A stretch of 64,000 nt of DNA from Orientallactaga sibirica (lineage: Eukaryota; Chordata; Mammalia; Rodentia; Dipodidae): positions 24,421,001-24,485,000 of the forward strand of contig JAEOAD010000029.1 in assembly GCA_036365145.1 (NCBI GenBank), given 5' to 3'. Of the stretch, positions 12,233 through 21,758 are shown one piece after another; position 1 is the first letter of the stretch, and the number at the start of each line of letters is the position of its first letter. The notes beneath the pieces were generated by a model. It searched no databases. It was given only the letters and a program-made list of their open reading frames with translations, and was not told the DNA's origin. Both the position numbers and the translations under genes were made by a program.

Positions 12233-13388
12233 TCAATTGTATAGCTGACAAAAATTTTCTCCCATTCTGTGGGTAATCTGTTGGCTCTGGTTATTGTATG
12301 TTTGTCTGTGAAAAAACTTTTCAGCTTTATGAGATCCCAATGGGTTGAAGGATTGCTTAATTTCCTGAGCTACTGGGGTTTTGTTCAGGAAGTCTATTCT
12401 CACTTCAATATCATGGAACATTCCTCTTATTTTTTTTTCTTCCAGTAGTAGTAGCATATCCAGTCTTATATTGAGGTATTTGATCCATCTGGACTTGATT
12501 TTTGTGCATGCCAAGATGTGTGGATCAAGTTTCATTTTTCTACATATGGTTTTCCAGTTTGTCCATGCTATCATTTTTTCCAGTCTACACTGATATGACC
12601 TTTGTCAAATATTAAGTAGCTGTAGTTACTTGACCCAAAGTCCAGGTCCTCTATTCTGTTCCATTGGTCTATTTTCCTGTTTTTATGCCAGTACCATGTT
12701 GTTTTTATTACTATGGCTTTGTAGTAAAGCTTTAGGTCAGGTATGGTAATGTCCCTAGAGGAGTTTCTTTTGCTGAGGATATGCTTGGATATCCGAGGAT
12801 TTCTGCCATTCCATATTAATTTTGAGTTCATTTTTTCTATCTCTGAGAAGAAAGAAGTTGAGATTTTTATTGGTATTGTGTTAAATCTGTATAATGCTTT
12901 TGGCATTATCCATTTTCACAATCTGCCTATCCAGGAGCATGGGAGGTCTTTCCATTTTTGCAAGTCCTCCTCAATTTCTTTCTTGAGTGGTTTTATGTTT
13001 TCATTGTATAGGTCTTTCACTTCCATGGTTGTTATTCCAAGAAATTTTAGGTTTTTTGTTGTTGCTATTGAAAATGGGTCATTATTGCTTATTTGTTTTT
13101 CTGTATCTTTGTCTTTTGCATACAGAAAGGCTACTGATTTTTGTGTATTGATCTTGTGTCCTGCTACTTTGCTGAAGGAGTTAATCACCTTTAAGAGTTT
13201 TGAGATGGAGGTTCTTGGGTCACTTATGTATAGAGTCATGTCATCTGCAAATGGGGCTAATTTAACTTATTCCTTTCCAATTTGTATCCCTTTTATTTCT
13301 TTGCCCTGTCTTATTGCTTGAGCTAGGAGAGAGTGGACACCCCTGTCTTGTTCCTGATCTTAATGGGAATTCCTTCAGTCTCTCCCCA
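12233..13388 (-). pseudogene. L1 ORF2 fragment, reverse transcriptase (inverted segment)
   Basis: Broken frames on the minus strand give L1 ORF2 protein in order. First, FADDM is encoded at 13,236-13,251 with both catalytic aspartates intact. Next comes '[20 protein letters not shown]' (13,239 downwards), then '[20 protein letters not shown]' (12,571-12,906), then 'TKIKSRWIKYLNIR' and '[11 protein letters not shown]' (12,233-12,574). Frameshifts and stops separate the blocks, so it is non-functional. The endonuclease domain is absent because the insertion is 5'-truncated. Confidence 0.88.
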
Positions 13389-13389
13389 T

Positions 13390-14160
13390 TAATATCTAGA
13401 ATCTACAAAGAAATCAAAAACCTAAACAATGAAAAGTAAAACAACTCACTCACAAAATGGGGCAGAGAAATGTGCAGGGAATTCTCAGAGCAAGAAATAC
13501 ACATGGCAAATGCGCACTTAAAATGTTCAGCATCCCTAATCATCAGGGAAATGCAAATTAAATCAACTATGAGATTCCAAGTTACCCCAGTAAGGATAGC
13601 TAACACTAAAAAAAAAAAAATAAAAAAAATAATGAAAACAAATGCTGGCAAGACTCTGGAGAAATAGGAACCCACTTTTACTGTTGGTCAGAATGCAAAA
13701 TGATACAACCACTATGGAAAGCAATATGGAGACTCCTAAAAAGGATGACTATAGACCTTCCAACTGATCCAGTTATTCCCTTACTGGGCATTTAACCTAA
13801 AAGCTTTAAGCCTCAGATCAGAGAGATTTGCTCAACCATGTTTATAGCTGCTCAATTCATAATAGCTAAGAGCTGGAATCAACCCAGATGTCCATCATTA
13901 GATGATGTGGTATATCTACCCTATGGAATTCTACACAGCAGTAAAGGAAAAATTACACAATGACAAATGGACAAACCTGGAACAGATAATTTTCAGTGAG
14001 CTCACCCAATCACAGAAAGATAATCATTGCATGGTGTCACTCATCTGTGGCTCCTAACCTGAATCTGCCCAAGATGCTATCATACCTAATAAGAATCTTG
14101 AGGACCAGACAATAGGGAGGGTGGGACAAGAGGGGAAGGGAGGGGTGGGGTGATGACGCA
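13390..14160 (+). pseudogene. L1 ORF2 C-terminal fragment (sense segment)
   Basis: The plus-strand frame at 13,470-13,667 reads 'MCREFSEQEIHMANAHLKCS' and 'IIREMQIKSTMRFQVTPVRI', the conserved ORF2 C-terminal region. Downstream DNA encodes remnants of the cysteine-rich end (tgctcaaccatgtttatagctgc, gaatcaacccagatgtcc). Frameshifts and an A-tract at 13,607-13,630 break it. Confidence 0.85.
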
Positions 14161-14285
14161 AATCAGGACCCAAGTGGAAATGGTACCATAAAATCCTAAC
14201 CTGAAAGACAGGCTTAAAGACTGAACCTTCAGCAGCCCCTTAGAGGGCCCTGGAGAGGACACCATGAATACTAACCTTAATATTT

Positions 14286-14334
14286 TCCTGTTTCTCTCTC
14301 TCTCTCTCCTTCTTCTCTCTCTGCTCTCTTTCTC
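14286..14334. repeat. CT-rich low-complexity tract
   Basis: (CT)n/(TTC)n sequence between the L1 end and the following SINE. Confidence 0.7.
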
Positions 14335-14584
14335 TTTTTTATTTTTTTATTTTTGGAGAGGGACACAGAGACAGACAGACAAGAGAGAGAGGGAGAGGGA
14401 GACAGATAGAGAATGGGTGTAACAGCAGTCTCTCAGATGCTGTGAACGAAATCCAGATGCGTGTGCCCCCTTGTGGGCAAGTGTGGCATTGCACCCTTGC
14501 ATCACTTTGCATCTGGCTAAACGGAACAGGGTTCTTAGGCTTAGCAGGCAGGTGCCTTAACTGCTAAGCCATCACTCCAGCCCT
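14335..14584 (-). repeat. DIP-like SINE, longer subfamily
   Basis: A T-rich tail complement and GA-rich tract, then cccttgtgggcaagtgtggcattgc and head complement taactgctaagccatcactccagccc. Full length. Confidence 0.92.
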
Positions 14585-14585
14585 G

Positions 14586-14725
14586 ACAAAGACTTTTGAT
14601 GAGGTTTTTCAGTACCAGGCATGTATTCCCTCCCATAGAGAGGGCCTTCAGTTCAATTAGGGAGCAGCTGGTTTCCCCAAGAGGAGACACACCACCATTG
14701 CACCTGTTTGGTCATTGGGCCTGTC
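14586..14725 (-). mobile_element. L1 3'UTR-like fragment
   Basis: The stretch gggagcagctggtttcccc...caccattgcacctg is similar to 48,385-48,460 (gagcagttggtaacccc...ccactattgcacttg), part of the 3'UTR of the large minus-strand L1. It is separated from the preceding L1 by a SINE and lies in the opposite orientation, so it is probably an independent remnant. Confidence 0.55.
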
Positions 14726-15364
14726 TGACCAAACTTGAAGTTTGTATATATATAAAATTTAATTGATTAAAATATCTTTATAGCTTGTATTACAATTTTT
14801 TCATTAATAAATGAATATATATAAGTACATTTCAGCATTTCTCAACAAGCATGATAAATTGAACTCAATATTGCTGCCCTTCTGTCAAAAATGTTTTTTT
14901 ATGAAATGAATAATTTTTTACAAATATGTTAACTATAACTGTAAAGATTATGTTGTTACCTGCAATAACTCTATATCAAATTAATTTTGCAATATAATAT
15001 TTGTAGTTATTTTTACTATTTTCTTTCATCTGAATCATCAGCTCCTATTAATATATGTTCTACCTTCTAATGGTTTCACATTCTTCCCAAACAGCATTAC
15101 CAACTTGGGGCCAAGTGTTCAAACACCTGTGCCTATATAGCATGTTCGGCATTCATCTATTATGAAGATGTGGAAGCAGGTCAGTAAAAGCCTAAGGGCT
15201 GCCATAGGAATACAGCAAATTAACTAAGTCTTTGACACAAATGATAATTTAGAGGGGTAACAGAGACTGCCTTCAGGGAAATGTTTAAGGGAGAAAGCCT
15301 ATAATGGCAATTTTTCTGGAAAGACGATCTTATTCTAATCTCTTCCCTCCTTTCTGACTCACAC
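14726..15364. other. Unique AT-rich DNA with an old MaLR LTR scrap
   Basis: Mostly featureless. At 15,080-15,150, cttcccaaacagcattaccaacttggggccaagtgttcaaacac looks like the inner part of a minus-strand MaLR LTR of the type seen at 8443-8712. Confidence 0.45.
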
Positions 15365-15848
15365 AAAAGATCACTGTGGGGACTGGAGAGATGGCTCAGC
15401 AGTTAATGTGCTTACTGGCAAAGTCTGACAGCCTGGCTTCAATTCCCCAGTATGCTCATAAAGCCAGAAGCACATAATGGTGCATGCATCTAGCATGTCT
15501 ATGCAGGGGCAGAAGGCCTTAGCATGCTGCCCATATTTATTCTCTCTCTCTCTCTTTCTTTATTATTACAAATGAATAACATTTTTTTAAAAGATCACTG
15601 TTGGGCTGGAGAGATGGCTTAGTGGTTAAGCACCTGCCTATGAAACATAAGGAGCCAGGTTCGACTCCACAGAACCCATGTAAACCAGAAGCACAAAGTG
15701 AGGCAAGCACACAGGTTGCACATGTTTATAAGGTGGTGCATGTGTATGGAGTTTGTTTGCAGTAACTAAGGCCTTAGTGTGCCAATTCTGTCTCTCTCTT
15801 TTATAAATAATAAACATAATAAATAAAAAACTTTAAAAAGATCACTAT
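15365..15848 (+). repeat. Two DIP-like SINEs inserted in succession at one target site
   Basis: SINE 1 spans 15,378-15,588 and SINE 2 spans 15,602-15,835, both plus strand with heads ggactggagagatggctcag and gggctggagagatggcttag. The target motif aaaagatcactgt occurs three times: at 15,365, at 15,589 and, with one change, at 15,836. One SINE inserted first and duplicated the site; the second then inserted into one of the duplicates. Confidence 0.93.
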
Positions 15849-16204
15849 TGACAAACTCAACTAGAAACCACTTTGTTAATAAAAGTCATGGTGTTTCATC
15901 ACCCTATTGAGATAATATGTTGGAGAAAGACAGAATCATAAGTTATTAAGAACTTCTACGTGGTCTTTCCCATTTGTACTCAGTTTGCCCCATTTATCCA
16001 ACAGAAATGTAGAGATTTTTCTTTTATTAATAATTTGTATGACTGCTATATATGCAAATGAGAAACTCAACAAAGACTGCATATATTTTCATATATCCCA
16101 AATTACATACCATCAGAAAAAATAAATCCTTCTCCTATACCTTCTTAGTAACTGGAACCTGAAAATTAAAATGGCAAAAGGCAAAGCAGAAGTATCTATT
16201 AATA
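15849..16204. other. Unique DNA
   Basis: AT-rich, with no recognisable repeat or gene. Confidence 0.45.
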
Positions 16205-16362
16205 TTTTTAAAATATTTTTATTTATTTTCAAGCAGAGAGAGAGATAGAGAGAAAAGAGACAGAAAGAATGGGCATTCCAGAGTCTCCAGTCACTGCAAT
16301 CAAACCTGAGTCATTGCACTTTGCAGGTAAGCACTTTAACTTCTAAGTTATCTCTCCATCCC
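16205..16362 (-). repeat. DIP-like SINE with internal deletion
   Basis: GA-rich tail complement, then gtcactgcaatcaaacctgagtc, then taagcactttaacttctaagttatctctcc. About 50 bp of the body (the gatgcacaaggtggc region) is missing. Confidence 0.82.
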
Positions 16363-17330
16363 CTCATGATTAATATTTTTAATCTTACATGTGCATGGCT
16401 TCACAGAACAAATTGAAAGTTACAAAGAAGTGATTTAACTTGGGAGCTTATATGTGATTTTTATAAAAGATAAGCTATGGAGAACAATGTATGGTAGCTT
16501 ATGGGAAAATGAGATGATATAATTTAGAATAATTATTTGTTATAATAAGATTTTTATGTACTTTAACTTGGTGTCTCCTCAGGAACAAGGTGGGCGTTCC
16601 TCATCTTGGAATAGAAATGGAGAGAAGTTTATTTCAAAATTGTATATGTTGTTGTTGCTGCTGTTGCTGTTGTTCTTGCTGTCATTTTGTGTATTTGTGT
16701 GTAATGTATAATAGGTTTGGTGACCACTATAGCTAACAGTAAGTAAGACAAGTTGCAGGGAAAGTGTACATCTATCATTTGCCTTTAGTACAGGACAATT
16801 CTTACACCAAAGTGGCATATTGTGAAGTGATATATCCTGTTCTTCTTCAGTTTACTAGATTCCAAAGTTTAATTATCATTTAATTTTAATTTCCTAACAG
16901 GGAGTGAACTCCAGTTTATAATCAGCAGGGATTTGTGTAAATTCAGACTTATCATCTTAATTTCTGGAAAACATTACCTGTGTCCTTCTGGCTTTTTCTT
17001 GAAAATTTTGAAGAGACTATTTCTGCTGTATACCTGAGTGTTTACTAAAGAAAAAATTCCAAAATAGAAACATCATTTCAAACAATGAACTATGTTTCAC
17101 ATATCAATGAATGAACTGAGTTTGAAGAGATGTATGGCTCTCCACAGGAAGTGGTTTTTATTTCTTTTATTTAGATTGAGTCCTTTTAACTTTAATAATA
17201 TTATTGTGTATTTGTATACGGTGTGTGTGCATGTGTTTTTCTGTGAATGCATGTGTGTGTCATAAATGCATGTGTGTGGACAAATAAACATAACCTGTAC
17301 ACATCCTATCAGAGGCCTAACACATTTTAG
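16363..17330. other. Unique DNA with short GTT and TG runs
   Basis: A short (GTT/GCT)n run lies at 16,647-16,680 and a degenerate TG-rich stretch at 17,218-17,280. No gene features. Confidence 0.45.
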
Positions 17331-17530
17331 CTGTTTTGTTTTGTTTTGTTTTGTTTTGTTTTGTTTTGTTTTGTTTTGTTTTTGTTTTTGCAAGGTAGGG
17401 TCTAACTCTGGTCCAGGCTGACCTGGAATTAACTATGTAGTTTCAGGGTGGCCTCGAACTCTCGGCGATCCTCCTACCTCTGCCTCCCTGAGTGCTGGGA
17501 TTAAAGGTGTGCACCACCACGCCCGGCCCG
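17331..17530 (-). repeat. B1 SINE with (TTTTG)n tail
   Basis: (TTTTG)n covers 17,331-17,392, the complement of an expanded B1 A-tail. It is followed by gtagggtctaactctggtccaggctgacctgg and ends at ggtgtgcaccaccacgcccggcc. Full length; the tail has become a pentanucleotide microsatellite. Confidence 0.95.
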
Positions 17531-18160
17531 CTATTTTTTTTTTTTTTTGAGAAAGTTTTCCACTGGAACCAAGCTTATCATTTTTCAGACTGGATGACCA
17601 AAGAGTCTGAGCAATGCTCTTACGTCCACAACACTCAGAATCAGGTTAGAGGCAAATGTGGCCATGCCTGGCTTTTCATGTGGGTGGTGGAGAGTGAATT
17701 GAGATCCCCATTTTTACATAGCATGTATTCTTACCTGGTAAGCCATTTCCCATCCTCTACTTCACATTTTTTTTATTTTACAGTAGTTGACAATTATATT
17801 TTGATTTTTGGGTTAGGTCACAAATTTAAATTGCATAAATAAAATAAGAATAATGATATATCAAATTTTATAGTAAATATATTAATATTTATAATGTATA
17901 CAGAGGCTAATACATAAATAATTTCATATAATTAACCATAAATATAAATAAATATGTAGTAATAGTTAATGTCTGTGGAGGTAATTATTGAATTAATAAA
18001 TGAATGACAGCATTATTTTCTACTTAACTCATAACTGCTAAGAAGCACAAAGGGTATATATTTGCAAGGAATTGTCTATCTCTCTCTGTTGTCACCTACT
18101 AGCTCCTTTCATGTTGCTTTTGTAGGTGATCATAAATTTAAAAGGTCCTGTCCATATACA
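17531..18160. other. Unique AT-rich DNA
   Basis: Starts with a T-run (17,535-17,549), then non-repetitive AT-rich sequence. No coding evidence. Confidence 0.45.
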
Positions 18161-18173
18161 AATAAAATATTGC

Positions 18174-18341
18174 TGCCTGGTGTGGTGGTGCATGCCTTTT
18201 ATCCCAGCACTTCGGAGGCAGAGGTAGGAGGATCGTTGTGAGCTCAAGGCCACCCTGAGACTACACAGTGAATTCTAGGTCAGCCTGAGCTAGAAGGAAA
18301 CCCTACCTCAAAAAACAAAACAAAACAAAAAAAAAAAAAAC
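18174..18341 (+). repeat. B1 SINE with target-site duplication
   Basis: Head gcctggtgtggtggtgcatgcc, body ggcagaggtaggaggatc, tail (CAAAA)n/A-run. Flanked by aaataaaatattgct and aaataaagtgttgct, an imperfect 15-bp duplication. Confidence 0.95.
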
Positions 18342-18356
18342 AAATAAAGTGTTGCT

Positions 18357-19222
18357 AAGTTCATGTTAAGCAACACATTACTTATCAGTTGTCTGTTGTT
18401 TCCTTATGGTCACATCTATATATGAGTTCACCCATATATGAATGAGTTCCATTATTTCATATAGATATAGAAAAAATTTGCCTATGGTGCATACATATAA
18501 ACAGGGCAATCTCTGTGAGTCATTCTTTCTTATTATCATTTGATTTTATGAAGATAACCTGTGACATTGTCCCTCTTTCTTATGTGACATTTTGTAAGTT
18601 GTAATTGTACAACCACAAAGCAAGCATTCTGTTCATTTTTCTGAGATTTCACAGTACAGTGAAATGTGTAGGAGAAAAGTGTCTTACCCAGTATGGGAAT
18701 GACCAAAGTCCTTCAACTTTTACCTGTCTGTTGAATCCACAGCAGCAGCCCTCTGCGAGGGGTTCAAGTATTGACCTCATTGTCTCAGCCACAAGCACTA
18801 TGCCCAAATACTCTTGTCTTTTTGGGTATTCTTCTGCACTGAAATATGGAAATTAGGTCATTTCTACTGGCTACAAATGCTCATTGTGAAATTGTATACA
18901 ATGTTCTGTTTCTCTGGAGTCCTCCATAGACAACTGGAAATTATTTCTTTAGAACATTATCCTTCAATTTGATGTGTCATGGTTATTCAGGTAAATTATT
19001 TAACTTTGGAATGTAAAAATTCCACATAGTGGCTCTAGACTTTAATGTTTAGCCCTCAGAGTAATTTACCTATATTTTCTTATGATGTGCATATTTTAAT
19101 TATTTCTATTCATTTTCTTGTATGATATAAATACATTATACAATATAAAGTAAAGTGAAACTTACAATTTCTCAAGCAATGACACATCGATTATTTGATT
19201 GTTTAAAAAGAAAATTTTCAAA
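18357..19222. other. Unique DNA
   Basis: No recognised repeat. The 83-residue plus frame at 18,605-18,856 has no recognisable domain. Confidence 0.45.
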
Positions 19223-19386
19223 AGCTGGGCATAGTGGTGTATGCCTTTAATCCCAGCTCTCAGGATGCAGAGGTAGGAGGATCGCCATGAATTCGAGGAC
19301 ACCCTGAGACTACAGAATGAATTCCAGGTCAGCCTGGGCTGGACTGAGACCCTACCCAGAAAAACAAACAAACAAACAAAAAAACC
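19223..19386 (+). repeat. B1 SINE
   Basis: Head gctgggcatagtggtgtatgcc, body aggtaggaggatcgccatgaattcgagg, tail (AAAC)n. Full length, moderately diverged. Confidence 0.93.
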
Positions 19387-20342
19387 CTACACATTAACTC
19401 ATATCCTACTGTTTATACATGATTTTTTTTTCAAATTTGTGGAAATTAATAAGTCAGTTATTTAATCTAAAAGATTAGTGAGATTTGAATACTCCAATAA
19501 GGGCAAATGGTGCATTGAGAGAGAAAATTTGACATCAAATACAATGAGGTCTAAGGCCTCAACTTCTATTCCTAAGGGATCTTTCATCTTTCAGTTGTCA
19601 CAATGAATTTCATATTTGGTTTATGAACCACAATGATATATTTTTATCTGAAAGGGTTATGGCACAAGGTTACTAAAGGATCATTCATACCTTGATGGTC
19701 ATATACTTAAAAGCAAGCTCCTTAACTTGTAAATGCAGGTTCTAACCATCAGTCCACATATTTTCTGTATGAAATGTAGACAAGCTAGTAAAAAGATCCT
19801 CCAGGGAACTTTCAGCATATTATAGGTTGGTTTCTGGGAACGTTTGTTGTAATCTTGGCCAAATATAAGTACCATGGCTACAGGCATCTCAGAAATGAGC
19901 AATATGAATGCCATAGATGAGGGGTCAATCCTATTTTTAGGTCAAGAGTATATGTATATGAAGTGTGATGCTGACAGACATATTCCATTTGTACATATTT
20001 CTGTTTCTCATTGTTGCAGGAAATGGGCTTTTGGTGAGCTACTGATGATAACTTTTAGGGATAATAACCCTCTCTGCAATATTTAAGAATAAATAAAATG
20101 ATTGTACTTGCCCCAAAGTTTTAACTAGAATTAGGGTTAATTCATCAGTTTGAAGTTTTAATCTGGAAATATAAACCTCTTAATGGATCTAATGCATGCT
20201 AGCTTGGTTCAAGATACATTACCATTGCAAATTAATCATGACAGAAAATTAATTGGAAAAAAATAAGCATAAAACACTTCATTGTAAAGTTGTTTGGGTA
20301 AGATGAATTCTCTGTGTTCTAGTTAGTGATGAATTAGGTTTA
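19387..20342. other. Unique DNA
   Basis: No recognised repeat, gene or RNA. Short chance frames only. Confidence 0.45.
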
Positions 20343-20352
20343 GAAAAGTTAA

Positions 20353-20521
20353 CTGTTGCTGGTCATGGTGGCACACGACTTTAACCCCAACACTCGGGAG
20401 GCAGAAGAAGGAAGATGGCCCTGAGTTCAAGGACACCTTGAGACTACATAGTGAATTCTAGGTCAGCCTGGGCTACAGTGAGATACTACCCTGAAAAACA
20501 AACAAAAAACAAAAACAAAAG
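20353..20521 (+). repeat. B1 SINE
   Basis: Head gctggtcatggtggcacacgac, body ctgagttcaaggacacc, tail (AAAAC)n. Flanked by aaagttaactg and aaagattaactg, a plausible target-site duplication. It lies about 20 bp from the LTR element that follows. Confidence 0.92.
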
Positions 20522-20928
20522 GAAAGATTAACTGATATGACCTGTAACAGATAGCTTCAGGTTTGCTGAGATGAACTTCCAGACCAGGCACTGTTATGGA
20601 GGAAGGGATATTATTTATTGAAGCTTACAGATCCAGGGGAAGGTGCATAATGGCAGGTGAAGTGGCCTGCTCTCACAGGACCAAGCAAGAGAGAGAAAAG
20701 CCCACCAGGCACACAGCACACAGAGCAAAACTAGAGCCAAAAGCCACAGCACACTTCAGTAACTTCTATTAGGCACACTTTGTATATCTTTACAATGGAA
20801 TCTCAAACCATCACCACACCTTAAGACCAGCCCCGAGTGGCATTGCCTCTAGCAAGGTGATTGCAGATGCAAACTATAAACTAATAAAACACTGAATATA
20901 TTGGGGGACATATATTTTAACTACCACA

Positions 20929-21366
20929 CTCTGCCCCTGGCCCCCAGTAGATTTAGCTCCTGGCCCCCAATATATTTATATCTATCACACATTGTAAATT
21001 GTACTCAGTCCAATATCTTTAGCCAAGCACATCAGTCCATTACAAATTTAACCTTGATCAAACTTTCTGGGCCTGGAGAGCAGAACGTAGCCATTCCTTA
21101 TGCCAGTAGCCCAGTTTCAACAAAGTCCTCTGCAGTCTTTCCTTCCCCTTAGAAAGCTCATAAGCCAAGCCTCAAAGTTCAATACAGTCTGTACTTAGCA
21201 TTCTTAAACTCTCATCAGAATAGCTCATAATACTTAGCTTACCACTCCATAAGGCATCTTCAGTTGCAAGCACCAAGTCCATGCCCATTCCTCCAAAACA
21301 AAGGTTGCAAAAGATGAACATCCACATGGTAAGGTTCATCTCACCCCACTCCTGGTACCACTTTAC
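20929..21366 (-). mobile_element. Internal region of the short MaLR-type element
   Basis: Non-coding, 438 bp. The stretch 20,990-21,200 (tctttagccaagcacatcag, tgatcaaactttctgggcc) is shared with the MaLR piece inside the retrovirus at 51,455-51,645. It ends at the primer binding site. Confidence 0.8.
21343..21360 (-). promoter_or_regulatory. Primer binding site, tRNA-Leu(UAA)
   Basis: The minus strand reads TGGTACCAGGAGTGGGGT, which from memory complements all 18 terminal bases of mammalian tRNA-Leu(UAA) plus CCA. Six bases separate it from the LTR. A leucine primer is typical of ERVL-related elements, which supports the MaLR/ERVL assignment. Confidence 0.8.
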
Positions 21367-21758
21367 TGTAACAGACAGCTTCAGGTTTGCTGAGATGAAC
21401 TTCCGGACCAGGCACCGTTATGGAGGAAAGGATATTATTTATTGAAGCTTACAGATCCAAGGGAAGTTCCATAATGGCAGGAGAAGTGGCCTGCTCTCAC
21501 AGGACCAAGCAAGAGAGAGAAAAGCCCACCAGGCACATAGCACACAGAGCAAAACTAGAGCCAAAAGCCACAGCAAACTTCAGGAACTTCTATCAGGCAC
21601 ACTTTGTATATCTTTACAATGGAATCTCAAACCCACTACCACACCTTAATATCTGCCCCCAGTGACATTGCCTCTAGCAAGTTTATTGCAGACACAAACT
21701 ATAAACTAATAAAACACTGAATATATTGGGGAACATATATTCTAACTACCACATTACC

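Larger units (their letters stand above)
12200..14285 (+). mobile_element. L1 insertion with 5' inversion (twin priming)
   Basis: The left part (about 12,200-13,388) is L1 ORF2 in reverse: reverse transcriptase palm back to about 'GENFCQLYN'. The right part (about 13,390-14,285) is L1 in forward orientation, from '[10 protein letters not shown]' through the ORF2 C-terminus into the 3'UTR. The two pieces are nearly contiguous in L1 coordinates, the expected product of twin priming. The 3' end lacks a clear poly-A and runs into a CT-rich tract. Confidence 0.85.
20543..21753 (-). mobile_element. Complete short MaLR/ERVL-type LTR element (LTR-internal-LTR)
   Basis: Two LTRs (20,543-20,928, 386 bp; 21,367-21,753, 387 bp), roughly 94% identical by eye, flank a 438-bp internal region. 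Both LTRs have TG...CA ends. The orientation is minus: AATAAA reads on that strand, a purine tract complement (ctctgcccctggcccccag) adjoins the left LTR, and a primer binding site adjoins the right LTR. The flanks tgacc and ttacc match at 4 of 5 bases. There is no coding capacity, so the element is non-autonomous. Confidence 0.88.

Noticed and set aside
12743..13321. 192-residue plus-strand frame
   Set aside because: It is the antisense of L1 reverse transcriptase, which reads convincingly on the minus strand.
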